From positions 1 through 12,714 of the forward strand of contig CAJXJV010000018.1 in NCBI GenBank assembly GCA_913055135.1: DNA of 12,714 bases, read 5' to 3'. How positions within the stretch are numbered: position 1 is the first letter of the stretch; each line of letters starts with the position of its first letter. The translations under genes and the position numbers were made by a program. The stretch comes from an uncultured Desulfurobacterium sp. GTDB taxonomy: Bacteria; Aquificota; Aquificia; Desulfurobacteriales; Desulfurobacteriaceae. Positions 1 to 6,960 of the stretch are shown here, piece by piece. A model generated the notes under the pieces. That model did not search any database, was not told the origin of the DNA, and saw nothing but the letters and a program-made list of their open reading frames with translations.

Positions 1-44
1 AGTCCTGCATCATCACAATGAAGAGTTTCATACTTGATATCCAT
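1..44 (-). CDS. 5' end of an unrecognised protein (partial, runs off the window)
   Basis: Only the first 14 codons are present, reading MDIKYETLHCDDAG on the minus strand. The start is well supported: an AGGAGG Shine-Dalgarno sequence lies five to eight bases upstream of the ATG at 44-42. The gene begins 42 nt after the stop of the 168-residue gene at 87-593 on the same strand, so the two are probably in one transcript. Too little sequence remains to assign a family or function. The conclusion that a gene starts here rests on the ribosome binding site, the open frame to the window edge and the spacing. Confidence 0.6.
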   Translation of the reverse strand, partial: MDIKYETLHCDDAG

Positions 45-86
45 TTTTTCCTCCTGCAAAAATTGGTTTATATTGCTAAATCCTCC

Positions 87-593
87 TTATAATTCGGGAA
101 TCTTTTCGAAGTTTTCCTTATAGATTCTTACTGTGTTTTCTTTGAGTTCTATTAGTGGAATTGCTTTTGCTTCCTGTTCTGGGTAGTAGAACACTCCTTT
201 TTTCTCCAGGTTTCCAGCAGAGATCACAAGCATCTCTATTCTGTCATCTTTCAGCCTGACGAAGGAATATAGCCCGTTAATAATGTTTTCCTTTAGCTCT
301 TCAAGAGTATCTGGAGGAATATCATTGCATCTAAGAGTAAGTTCAAGGAGAGGGATGAAGTTTCTGTAAACTTCAAATTCAAATGACTTCTGGAACTCTT
401 TTTGACTTATCTTGATTTTACCGTCAACTATTGAAAATTTAGTTCTGTCCATGATGAAGAACTCCAGCTTTGAGAACAAAGAGATTGGTCCACGGGAATA
501 GCTAACTTTGAGTGAGTAATTATCGTCGTCGTGAACCAAGAGTTCTCCTTCATATTCGTTCAGGAGGTAGTTGATTGTTTCTTTATCTACCAA
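87..593 (-). CDS. Hypothetical protein, 168 residues, unrecognised
   Basis: I do not recognise this family. The frame begins with TTG at 593-591. The strong site AAAGGAGG ends five bases before it, and no better in-frame ATG exists nearby, so the TTG start is credible. The product is soluble-looking, with no signal peptide or membrane segment. It is acidic near the N-terminus (HDDDNY at about 21-26) and rich in alternating hydrophobic and charged stretches suggesting mixed alpha/beta structure. No catalytic motif stands out. A promoter with near-consensus -35 and -10 elements lies upstream at 634-662, giving a predicted leader of roughly 34 nt. It precedes another minus-strand gene starting at 44. 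It is divergent from the 800-1585 pair. Coding status is likely because of the promoter, ribosome binding site and length; function is unknown. Confidence 0.75.
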   Translation of the reverse strand: MVDKETINYLLNEYEGELLVHDDDNYSLKVSYSRGPISLFSKLEFFIMDRTKFSIVDGKIKISQKEFQKSFEFEVYRNFIPLLELTLRCNDIPPDTLEELKENIINGLYSFVRLKDDRIEMLVISAGNLEKKGVFYYPEQEAKAIPLIELKENTVRIYKENFEKIPEL

Positions 594-633
594 CTTCTCC
601 TCCTTTGCAAAAAAGGTTATTCCCTATACTTTT

Positions 634-662
634 ATTTTATAGTATTCTATTCAGAAAGTCAA
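634..662 (-). promoter_or_regulatory. Sigma70-type promoter for the minus-strand gene(s)
   Basis: On the minus strand a TTGACT -35 box (657-662) is followed after exactly 17 nt by a TAAAAT -10 box (634-639). Transcription would start near 627 and read into the TTG-initiated gene at 593 after a leader of about 34 nt. Both boxes differ from consensus by one base and the spacing is ideal. Prediction from sequence only. Confidence 0.6.
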
Positions 663-713
663 GTATTAATGCCAATATAAGCTATGAATTTGACGCTCGT
701 TTAATGTTAATAA

Positions 714-745
714 ATTGGACAATATTCTGTAAATGTTGGACATTT
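714..745. promoter_or_regulatory. Paired palindromic sites, candidate operator over the plus-strand promoter
   Basis: Two copies of TTGGACA start at 715 and 736, a period of 21 bp or two helical turns. Each copy sits in its own small palindrome: ATTG-GA-CAAT at 714-723 and AAATGT-TGG-ACATTT at 731-745. The second copy overlaps the -35 element at 736-741. This geometry fits two repressor dimers binding the same DNA face and blocking RNA polymerase. The likely regulator would be a product of the downstream two-gene unit, as in autoregulated toxin-antitoxin operons. Repeats and spacing are seen; the operator role is inferred. Confidence 0.4.
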
Positions 746-764
746 CTATTCTTCTGCATAATAT
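736..764 (+). promoter_or_regulatory. Sigma70-type promoter for the 800-1585 gene pair
   Basis: TTGGAC (736-741), a 17-nt spacer and TAATAT (759-764) form a good -35/-10 pair. Transcription would start near 771, leaving about 29 nt before the ATG at 800, with a GCAGGAGGAAGG ribosome binding site in that leader. The -35 box is embedded in a palindrome, suggesting regulation at this point. No terminator was seen downstream, so the promoter could also feed the nucleotidyltransferase and secretion genes. Confidence 0.6.
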
Positions 765-799
765 TTTATTTATGACTAAACAAACTGCAGGAGGAAGGT

Positions 800-1105
800 A
801 TGAAAGTATTAGAGAAGAAAGAAATCTCTTTGAGAGAGTTGTTGAAAAGTAAAAGGCTATCTTTCCAAAACTTGGAAGAGTTAGAAAAGTGGATGAAAGA
901 AAATGTAGTAGAGAAAGGAAAGAGAGAAATAGTGAAGAATCCGTCAAAAGCTTTTAAAGAGAGTGTCATAGTTGTAACCGACAGGAAGAAACCAGAAGGC
1001 GTATTCATTAACTTAAAAGATGCAAATAAACTTCCACCAGAAATCCAGGCTTTTCTATTTATGGCTCTCAATGCTTTAGGTTGTAAATATCTTTTAAGGG
1101 GGTAA
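800..1105 (+). CDS. Small protein upstream of a PIN nuclease, candidate antitoxin
   Basis: A 101-residue, Lys/Glu-rich soluble protein with a convincing AGGAGG ribosome binding site before its ATG. I do not recognise it with confidence. Residues 1-55 look largely helical and charged. Residues 56-78 (VIVVTDRKKPEGVFINLKDA and the next few) resemble the strand-turn-strand that ends the N-terminal domain of Phd/YefM-type antitoxins, where the pattern is hydrophobic strand, Thr, Lys/Arg-Gly/Lys-Pro, hydrophobic strand, then an acidic helix. A short hydrophobic helix follows at about 80-95. It lies 3 nt upstream of a PIN-domain gene and behind a promoter with paired palindromes, the layout expected of an antitoxin that neutralises the nuclease and represses its own operon. 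The antitoxin role is inference from position and a weak motif. It could instead be an unrelated small cofactor of the PIN protein. Confidence 0.6.
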   Translation: MKVLEKKEISLRELLKSKRLSFQNLEELEKWMKENVVEKGKREIVKNPSKAFKESVIVVTDRKKPEGVFINLKDANKLPPEIQAFLFMALNALGCKYLLRG

Positions 1106-1108
1106 AAA

Positions 1109-1585
1109 ATGGAAGAAAACGTAGTAGTTGTTGTTGACTCATCAAAACTGAACAAGCTTGCACGATTTTGTGCAAGTAATCAAGGAGTGATTAAATCTAT
1201 TTTTCTGGCAGGTAAATCAAAAGGTTATGTGTTTGTAGCCACAACAACAAATGTAAGGAGGGCTTTACAATCGTTTATGTACGAATTGAGGAAAAAAGGA
1301 AACGAAGACGAAATAAAAGAAGTAGCCAGGCTTTATGTAAGCGAAATTGATGTTTTGCTTGACAAAATTATACCAAAGGAATATTACTTGCAGGAAATTC
1401 AATTAGCTGATTTAATCTTACAGGATTCTGATCCTGAAAAAGAAGATTCTCAAGCTCTTTCTCTTGCAATTGCTCTTGCAAAAGAAGGCTTTGAAACATG
1501 GTTGTGGACGGATGATAGTGATTTTCTGGAAAAAGCAGAGCAAATAAAACAGAAGACTAAAGTTAAGGTTATAAAACTTTTGTAA
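1109..1585 (+). CDS. PIN-domain protein, probable VapC-like ribonuclease
   Basis: The 158-residue product has the PIN-fold layout: a hydrophobic first strand ending in Asp10 (VVVVVD), an acidic position near the middle (Glu59 in SFMYELRKK), Asp113 heading a helix with the pattern D-x-x-A-L-x-L-A-x-A-L-A, and a C-terminal strand with T-D-D-S-D-F (Asp135, Asp136, Asp138). These match the acidic residues that bind Mg2+ or Mn2+ in PIN endoribonucleases such as VapC toxins. It is slightly longer than typical VapC proteins (about 130-140). The ATG follows the upstream stop by 3 nt, with GGGGG at the end of the upstream gene serving as ribosome binding site, so translation of the pair is probably coupled. 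A stand-alone RNA-processing PIN protein is the main alternative. The target RNA cannot be read from the sequence. Confidence 0.65.
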   Translation: MEENVVVVVDSSKLNKLARFCASNQGVIKSIFLAGKSKGYVFVATTTNVRRALQSFMYELRKKGNEDEIKEVARLYVSEIDVLLDKIIPKEYYLQEIQLADLILQDSDPEKEDSQALSLAIALAKEGFETWLWTDDSDFLEKAEQIKQKTKVKVIKLL

Positions 1586-1607
1586 AGCTGGAAGTTTGGA
1601 AAACTTG

Positions 1608-4253
1608 ATGGGAACGGTTATAACAACCCACAAGAATATGGACTTAGATGCTCTGGGAGCGGTTATAGCCGCTAAAAAGCTTTACCCTGATGCTGTTGTT
1701 GTCCTTCCGGATGTAAAAGGAGATGATGTCGTTAAACTATTATCGGATGTTCCAGACCTTATTGACTTTGTCAATGAGAGCAGTTTTATTCCTGAAAATG
1801 TTGATAAAGTGGTAATTGTCGATACCGGTAGTGCCAGTAGAATACCATCTACAGTTAAAAAGTTAATAGAAGAAAAAGAAGTGAAGGTTGTTGTTTATGA
1901 TCATCACTCGATAGAAACGGAACTTGGGGATGTAGAGCTCCACTATAAACCTGTCGGTTCTGTCACTTCCATCATGGTTTTGCTCCTGAAAGGAAAAAGA
2001 CTTATACCGTCTCCTCTTGAGGCTTCTGTTATGCTTACAGGAATCTATGCCGATACTGGAACGTTTAGATTCCCTTCAACTTCTCCCCTTGATTTTTTAG
2101 CAGCAGCTTATCTTCTTTCCATAGGGGCAAATATTGAGTTTGTCAAAAAATATCTGCCTTTGGAGCTTTCCGATAAGGAACTTGATATCCTGAAAATTCT
2201 GAAGGATAACCTTAAGACTGTGGAAATTCACGGTAACTTGGTTGGTATTACCTACGGCAGATTTGATTATTACGTTGGTGACGTTGCCCATCTTGTCAGC
2301 AAACTTTTAGAGATAAGTGGTCTGCCAGCTGTTGTTGCTGCAATTGAAGTCGAAGGAACTGTATTTCTAATAGGAAGATCAAGGACTCCAAAGGTGGATG
2401 TTTCAAAGGTTGCAGGTTACTTCGGAGGAGGAGGACATCCAGAAGCTGCATCGGCTTCGATAAAAGGAAAAACTGTTTTCGAAGTCATAGAGAGTTTGCG
2501 GGAGGTACTTGAACAGGTAGTAGAACCGCTTAAAAAGGCTAAAGACATAATGACTTCTCCTCCTATCGTTGTTCCTGAGGATTTTTCTGTGGAGAAGGCG
2601 AGAGCCCTTTTTATGAAAAACAGTATAAATGCTGCTCCTGTTGTGGACAGGGAAGGAAGAATAGTTGGAATAGTTAACAGATCCCTTCTTGATAAAGCAA
2701 TCTATATGGGACTAAAAAGTGAAGTGGTTTCTGAAGTTATGGAGAGGGATTTCTCTTATGTTTCTCCCGAAACCCATCTTGGGGATGTTGAAAAAATAAT
2801 AATTGAGAGGCATCAGACATTTGTTCCTGTTGTTGAGAATGGAAAGCCGGTAGGTGTTATCACAAGAACGGATATCCTGATGAACCTCTATAAGGATGAA
2901 ATTTCAACCATATCCAGGTTTTACGAGAAGAGAACCCTTTCTTCTCCCAGATACAGAAATGTTGCCCGGATGCTTTTAGAGAGTCTGCCTGAGAATCTTC
3001 TAAACCTTCTCAAAGAGATCGGGAAGTTTGCCGATGAAGTGGGGATTAATGCTTACATTGTTGGAGGATTTGTTAGAGATCTAATCATTGGCAGGAAAAA
3101 CTTTGATGTGGATATTGTTGTTGAAGGAGATTCATGTGAGTTTGCGAAAAAACTTGCGAAACGAATGGGAGTAAAAGTTCATACTTTTGATAGATTCAAA
3201 ACGGCAACGGTTGTTTTTCCCGATGGTTTTCGAATCGATTTTGCCTCTGCAAGGACAGAGGTTTACAGAGCTCCAGGAGCCCTTCCAGAAGTCGATATGG
3301 CACCACTCAAAAAGGATCTGATGAGGAGAGATTTCACAATAAACACACTTGCAATAAAGCTTAACAGGAAAGACTTTGGAAAGCTCATCGACTTCTTTGG
3401 AGGTCTTAAAGATATAAAGGACAGGAAGATAAGAGTTCTTCACTCACTTTCCTTTGTCGAAGATCCTACTCGAATTTTGAGAGCTCTGAGATTTGCTACC
3501 CGCTACAGATTTGATTTAGGAAAACATACGGAAAAACTGTTAAAGATAGCTGTCCGAAGAAAGCTGTTTAAAACTGTTGAGGGGCAGAGGATTTATCACG
3601 AGCTAAAGCAGATATTCCTTGAGGATAATCCCCTGAGGGTTCTCAACCGTCTTGACCATTATGGGATACTATCTTCTCTATTTCCTTCAGTAAACTGGGA
3701 CAGGAAGAAAAAGGATCTTTTCGAGAGAATTAGAAAGATAATAACCTGGCATAAGCTAAACTTTCCAGATATGGAAGTTAAATACTATCTTCTCTACTTT
3801 GGAGCCCTGCTGATAGGTCAATCCTACCAACAAATAGATAGCTATCTTGAAGAGCTGGCAGTTCCGGAAAAAGACAGGAGTATTCTTAAAGAGCTCCTTT
3901 CAAAACCTCAGTCCATTCTGAAACAAATTGACAGGAACAAGAAGAACAGTGAGATTTTCAAGTTGCTGAGCAATTTTTCTGAGGAGATTCTTCTCTTTGC
4001 AGCTGCACTGACCGAAGAGGAGTGGAAAAGAGAAAAAATTCTCGAATATCTACGGACATGGAGATTCATAAAACCGGCAGTGGATGGGGAAGATTTGAAA
4101 TCCTTAGGACTTAAACCTGGTCCAATTTTCAAGAGAATTCTAAATGAGTTAAAATACAGAATCATTGACGCTGAGATTTCTGAAGACAGGGAAGAACAAC
4201 TACAGTTTGTGAAGGCAATGGTAAATAAAGAGGAAAAGAATGTTGCAGAATAG
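1608..4253 (+). CDS. DHH-CBS-tRNA nucleotidyltransferase fusion, probably CC-adding
   Basis: This 881-residue protein joins three modules. Residues 1-300 are a DHH/DHHA1 phosphoesterase: H8-x3-D12-x-D14, D72 (DTGS), D98-H99-H100 and the GGGGH loop at 273-277 are all intact. Residues 312-431 are two CBS domains, which usually bind adenine nucleotides. From about 470 comes a class II tRNA nucleotidyltransferase: GG-x-VRD at 486-491, the metal-binding D500-x-D502, RRDFTIN, and EDPTRILRALRF. It should extend tRNA 3' ends. In Aquifex, Synechocystis and Deinococcus the CCA end is built by separate CC- and A-adding enzymes, and I recall the long fused form as the CC-adding partner; this specificity is inferred. 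I chose ATG 1608 over the in-frame TTG at 1596, which has its GGAAG too close; the ATG has GGA seven bases upstream and directly precedes the DHH first strand. The gene starts 22 nt after the PIN gene and overlaps gspC by 14 nt. Confidence 0.92.
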   Translation: MGTVITTHKNMDLDALGAVIAAKKLYPDAVVVLPDVKGDDVVKLLSDVPDLIDFVNESSFIPENVDKVVIVDTGSASRIPSTVKKLIEEKEVKVVVYDHHSIETELGDVELHYKPVGSVTSIMVLLLKGKRLIPSPLEASVMLTGIYADTGTFRFPSTSPLDFLAAAYLLSIGANIEFVKKYLPLELSDKELDILKILKDNLKTVEIHGNLVGITYGRFDYYVGDVAHLVSKLLEISGLPAVVAAIEVEGTVFLIGRSRTPKVDVSKVAGYFGGGGHPEAASASIKGKTVFEVIESLREVLEQVVEPLKKAKDIMTSPPIVVPEDFSVEKARALFMKNSINAAPVVDREGRIVGIVNRSLLDKAIYMGLKSEVVSEVMERDFSYVSPETHLGDVEKIIIERHQTFVPVVENGKPVGVITRTDILMNLYKDEISTISRFYEKRTLSSPRYRNVARMLLESLPENLLNLLKEIGKFADEVGINAYIVGGFVRDLIIGRKNFDVDIVVEGDSCEFAKKLAKRMGVKVHTFDRFKTATVVFPDGFRIDFASARTEVYRAPGALPEVDMAPLKKDLMRRDFTINTLAIKLNRKDFGKLIDFFGGLKDIKDRKIRVLHSLSFVEDPTRILRALRFATRYRFDLGKHTEKLLKIAVRRKLFKTVEGQRIYHELKQIFLEDNPLRVLNRLDHYGILSSLFPSVNWDRKKKDLFERIRKIITWHKLNFPDMEVKYYLLYFGALLIGQSYQQIDSYLEELAVPEKDRSILKELLSKPQSILKQIDRNKKNSEIFKLLSNFSEEILLFAAALTEEEWKREKILEYLRTWRFIKPAVDGEDLKSLGLKPGPIFKRILNELKYRIIDAEISEDREEQLQFVKAMVNKEEKNVAE

Positions 4254-5058
4254 ATTAAATTTCTGGTTAATGATTATCTCTCTTATTTTCTTTTCCTACT
4301 CAGCGGCTGTTTTCGTTTCGTCGTTTTCCCTTTTGAAACTGAAGCCCTGTATCTCCACAAACCTCTCCTTCAGTTCGCCCCACAGACTCCCTGCTTTACC
4401 TTCACCCTACATTGAGAAAGAAGGTTTCTTTAAGTCCCCGGTAAAGACTGAGAAATTTGAGCCTGAAGATAAAGAAGAGGAAGTTATTATTAACCTTGAA
4501 AACTTTGTCTTAAAAGGAACTATCGTATGTAGTCAGTGTGGTCACAGTATAGTTATCTTAAAGGACACAAAAACAGGAAAGACAATAACTGTATCTGAAG
4601 GAAAGGAGATAGAAGGATTTAAAATTTCAAAGGTATATCCAGACTATGTACTGTTATCAAGGAATGGAAAAGAATACATTCTAAGGCTATTTAAGAAAGA
4701 GGAAGCCAGCGGGAAAGGAATAAATACAGTTTCAAATTCATCTACCAGCGGAAACGTTTTCAAAGTTAAAAGAAAAGAAGTTGTAGAAGAGATATCGTCG
4801 GGAAAGTTTCTGAAGTACATAAATATTACACCTTCTACAAAGCCTGAAGGTCTTAAGGTTAACTACGTGAGCAGGAGAAGTTTCATCTACAAATTGGGAA
4901 TTAGACCAGGAGATGTCATTACCTCCATTAACGATATTCATCTCAAGACGCCTGAAGATTCATTTTCTGCTTTTGAACAGCTTAAGAATTCGGATTCAAT
5001 TACAGTTACAGTAGTAAGAAGAGGTAGAGAGGTAAAACTCCATTATGAGCTTGAATAG
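4240..5058 (+). CDS. gspC: GspC-like type II secretion inner-membrane connector with PDZ domain
   Basis: This 272-residue bitopic protein has a short cytoplasmic start, one membrane segment at about 8-30, a Pro/Ser/Glu-rich linker, a homology-region (HR) domain at about 85-152, and a C-terminal PDZ domain at about 200-272 with the LGIRPGD loop at 219-225. This is the GspC architecture: the HR domain contacts the N0 domain of the secretin and the PDZ domain helps in substrate handling. The gene immediately precedes gspD, as in classical gsp operons. Its ATG lies inside the end of the nucleotidyltransferase gene, with GAGGAAAAG as ribosome binding site, so it may be translationally coupled. The HR domain carries an unusual C97-x-x-C100 pair. 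Assignment rests on domain order and context, and sequence similarity of GspC proteins is generally low. Confidence 0.85.
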   Translation: MLQNRLNFWLMIISLIFFSYSAAVFVSSFSLLKLKPCISTNLSFSSPHRLPALPSPYIEKEGFFKSPVKTEKFEPEDKEEEVIINLENFVLKGTIVCSQCGHSIVILKDTKTGKTITVSEGKEIEGFKISKVYPDYVLLSRNGKEYILRLFKKEEASGKGINTVSNSSTSGNVFKVKRKEVVEEISSGKFLKYINITPSTKPEGLKVNYVSRRSFIYKLGIRPGDVITSINDIHLKTPEDSFSAFEQLKNSDSITVTVVRRGREVKLHYELE

Positions 5059-5067
5059 GGGGATGAT

Positions 5068-6960
5068 ATGAGAAAGTTCTTAACTCTTTTAACTGTTATA
5101 TCCGTTATTCTTTCTGCACCGGTTTACGCTCAGGAAACAGACAAAACAGTTCAAATAAACTTTGATTCTGTTGATATACAGGATTTCACAAAGGTTGTCA
5201 GTCAGGCAGTAGGTAAAAACTTTATAATCCCACCTTCTCTAAAAGGAAAGATTACAATAATATCACCCAAACCCATTCCAAAGAGAGAGCTTTTCAATCT
5301 CTATGTTGCAGCGCTTGACGGACTTGGTTATCAGGTCGTGGAGTATAAAGATTATGTAAAAATTGTCAGAAATAGAGAAGCTCCAAAAGAGAGTTCCATT
5401 GTAAAGGCGGGTCGCATAGATGGTGGAGATAAAATATTAACTTATATAATTATTCCAAACCACCTTCAGGCTAATAGCCTCCATGGTCTCATAAGAAACC
5501 TCCTTTCTCCTGTAGGGAAAATCAGCATTGTTCGTGATTCAAATGCCATAGTTATTACAGATAAGGAGAAAAACATTCACAGGGTAGAAACTGTTATCAG
5601 AAGACTTGATAGAGCTCCTATGAAGATGGAAATTGTTTCCTTTGAGATAAAAAACGGGAAAGTTGGAGATGTAGAAAAAATCCTGAAGGCACTTCTTGAC
5701 AAGACATTTGCTTTTGATATAGCCAGATCGGTTCCTCTTCCAGGAAGAGATTACTACCATTTTGCTATTGATAAAAGAACCAATACACTTTTTGTTGTTG
5801 GTACAGAGAAAGTTATAGAGGAAATTAGGTCTCTCCTTCCGGATATTGACAAACCTCTGAACGTGGAGGATGGAAACATCCACATAATCAGGCTAAATTA
5901 CGCATTTGCAGAAGATATGGCAAAGATTCTCAATAAACTTTTCAAGGGAACTTCTAAAAGATCCATGGGACTGACTGGAGAGGTCAAAATAGTAGCCGAT
6001 AAGTCAAGCAATGCTCTTATTGTTCTCTCTTCTCCATCAGATTTTAAAGTAGTGAAGGAGGTAATTAACAGCATTGACATAAAGAGACCTCAGGTTTTTG
6101 TAGAAGTTCAAATTGTTGAAATGTCCATGGATAAACTTCTCCAGCTTGGTGTGGAATGGAAATTTCTTTCAAGGGGAAGTCTGGTTCCTTTTGGAGGGAG
6201 CCTTTACGGTAACCTTCCTCTTCAAGAAGGATACCCTTCTGCTTCTCCAGGGCTTCTTCTTGGTATAGCAAAATGGAGAGAAGGAATGCCAGATATTGGA
6301 CTGCTTCTTAACGCCTATGCAAAAGAGGGTGGTGTAAACGTTATTGCCACACCACAGATTTTAACCCTGGACAACGAAGAGGCAGAGATAAACATTACCA
6401 AGGTAATCCCTTACTCCACAGGAATGAAGTACGATGCCAACAACAACCCGGTTATAAGCTACGACTACAAAGATGTTGGAATAACCCTGAAAATCACTCC
6501 CCATATTACAGCTTCCGGAGAAGTGAGACTTAAGATTTATGAAAAAGTTGAAGATGTTGTTGGGTATGCCAACGCAGATCAGACTGCTCCTATAACGTCC
6601 AAGAGGGAAGCAAAGACGACAGTTGATGTTCAGGATGGACAGACACTTGTCATTGGAGGACTCATAAAGAATAAGAAACTTACAACGGTTGAAAGAGTTC
6701 CTGTACTTGGTAACATTCCGATTATCGGAAATCTTTTCAGGAAAACCGGACATCAGATTGAGAAAACGAACCTTCTTGTTTTTATTACTCCAAAGGTTGT
6801 CAGGAACAAAGAAGAGGAAAATGCTTTAACGATAGAAAAAGCAAACCTCTATAGGGAAAACATTAGAAAAATCGTTGAGTCGAGAAAGGGAGTTACTTCA
6901 GATGTTAAAGGTTTTGGAAAATTCAACTTGGGTGAAGGACTGGAAGTAAATGTTAAGTGA
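5068..6960 (+). CDS. gspD: GspD, type II secretion outer-membrane secretin
   Basis: This 630-residue precursor begins with a Sec signal peptide (about 1-21, cleavage after PVYA). It then shows the secretin order: N0/STN domain at about 27-102, N1 at 123-182, N2 at 186-263, N3 at 268-345, and the beta-barrel secretin domain to about 580. The diagnostic signature VPVLGNIPIIGNLFR is at 544-558, preceded by the QDGQTLVIGGLIKN strand. GspD multimerises into the gated outer-membrane channel through which folded substrates leave. The C-terminal tail after the barrel is about 50 residues and charged; whether it binds a pilotin cannot be told. The ATG follows gspC by 9 nt with an AGGGGGA ribosome binding site, and the 3' end overlaps gspE by 11 nt. 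Length and domain content match the GspD branch rather than PilQ, because there is no N-terminal AMIN domain. Confidence 0.95.
   Translation: MRKFLTLLTVISVILSAPVYAQETDKTVQINFDSVDIQDFTKVVSQAVGKNFIIPPSLKGKITIISPKPIPKRELFNLYVAALDGLGYQVVEYKDYVKIVRNREAPKESSIVKAGRIDGGDKILTYIIIPNHLQANSLHGLIRNLLSPVGKISIVRDSNAIVITDKEKNIHRVETVIRRLDRAPMKMEIVSFEIKNGKVGDVEKILKALLDKTFAFDIARSVPLPGRDYYHFAIDKRTNTLFVVGTEKVIEEIRSLLPDIDKPLNVEDGNIHIIRLNYAFAEDMAKILNKLFKGTSKRSMGLTGEVKIVADKSSNALIVLSSPSDFKVVKEVINSIDIKRPQVFVEVQIVEMSMDKLLQLGVEWKFLSRGSLVPFGGSLYGNLPLQEGYPSASPGLLLGIAKWREGMPDIGLLLNAYAKEGGVNVIATPQILTLDNEEAEINITKVIPYSTGMKYDANNNPVISYDYKDVGITLKITPHITASGEVRLKIYEKVEDVVGYANADQTAPITSKREAKTTVDVQDGQTLVIGGLIKNKKLTTVERVPVLGNIPIIGNLFRKTGHQIEKTNLLVFITPKVVRNKEEENALTIEKANLYRENIRKIVESRKGVTSDVKGFGKFNLGEGLEVNVK

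Noticed and set aside
690..718. TTGACG as a second plus-strand -35 element
   Set aside because: No acceptable -10 hexamer lies 16-18 nt downstream; the pair at 736-764 is far better.
575..775. 66-codon plus-strand open frame in the divergent intergenic region
   Set aside because: It starts inside the minus-strand gene, has no ribosome binding site, encodes a Phe/Leu-rich low-complexity product and crosses both predicted promoters.
1359..1387. Possible internal promoter TTGACA-17-TATTAC upstream of the nucleotidyltransferase gene
   Set aside because: The -35 is perfect but the -10 matches only four of six bases, and it lies within the PIN coding region. It could fire weakly; not strong enough to list.
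1596..1607. Upstream TTG start for the nucleotidyltransferase, adding four residues
   Set aside because: Its GGAAG is only about one base away, while ATG 1608 has better spacing and begins exactly at the DHH first strand.
3244..3261. Inverted repeat CCTCTG / CAGAGG
   Set aside because: Six-base arms in the middle of the conserved nucleotidyltransferase domain, with no T-run; likely chance.
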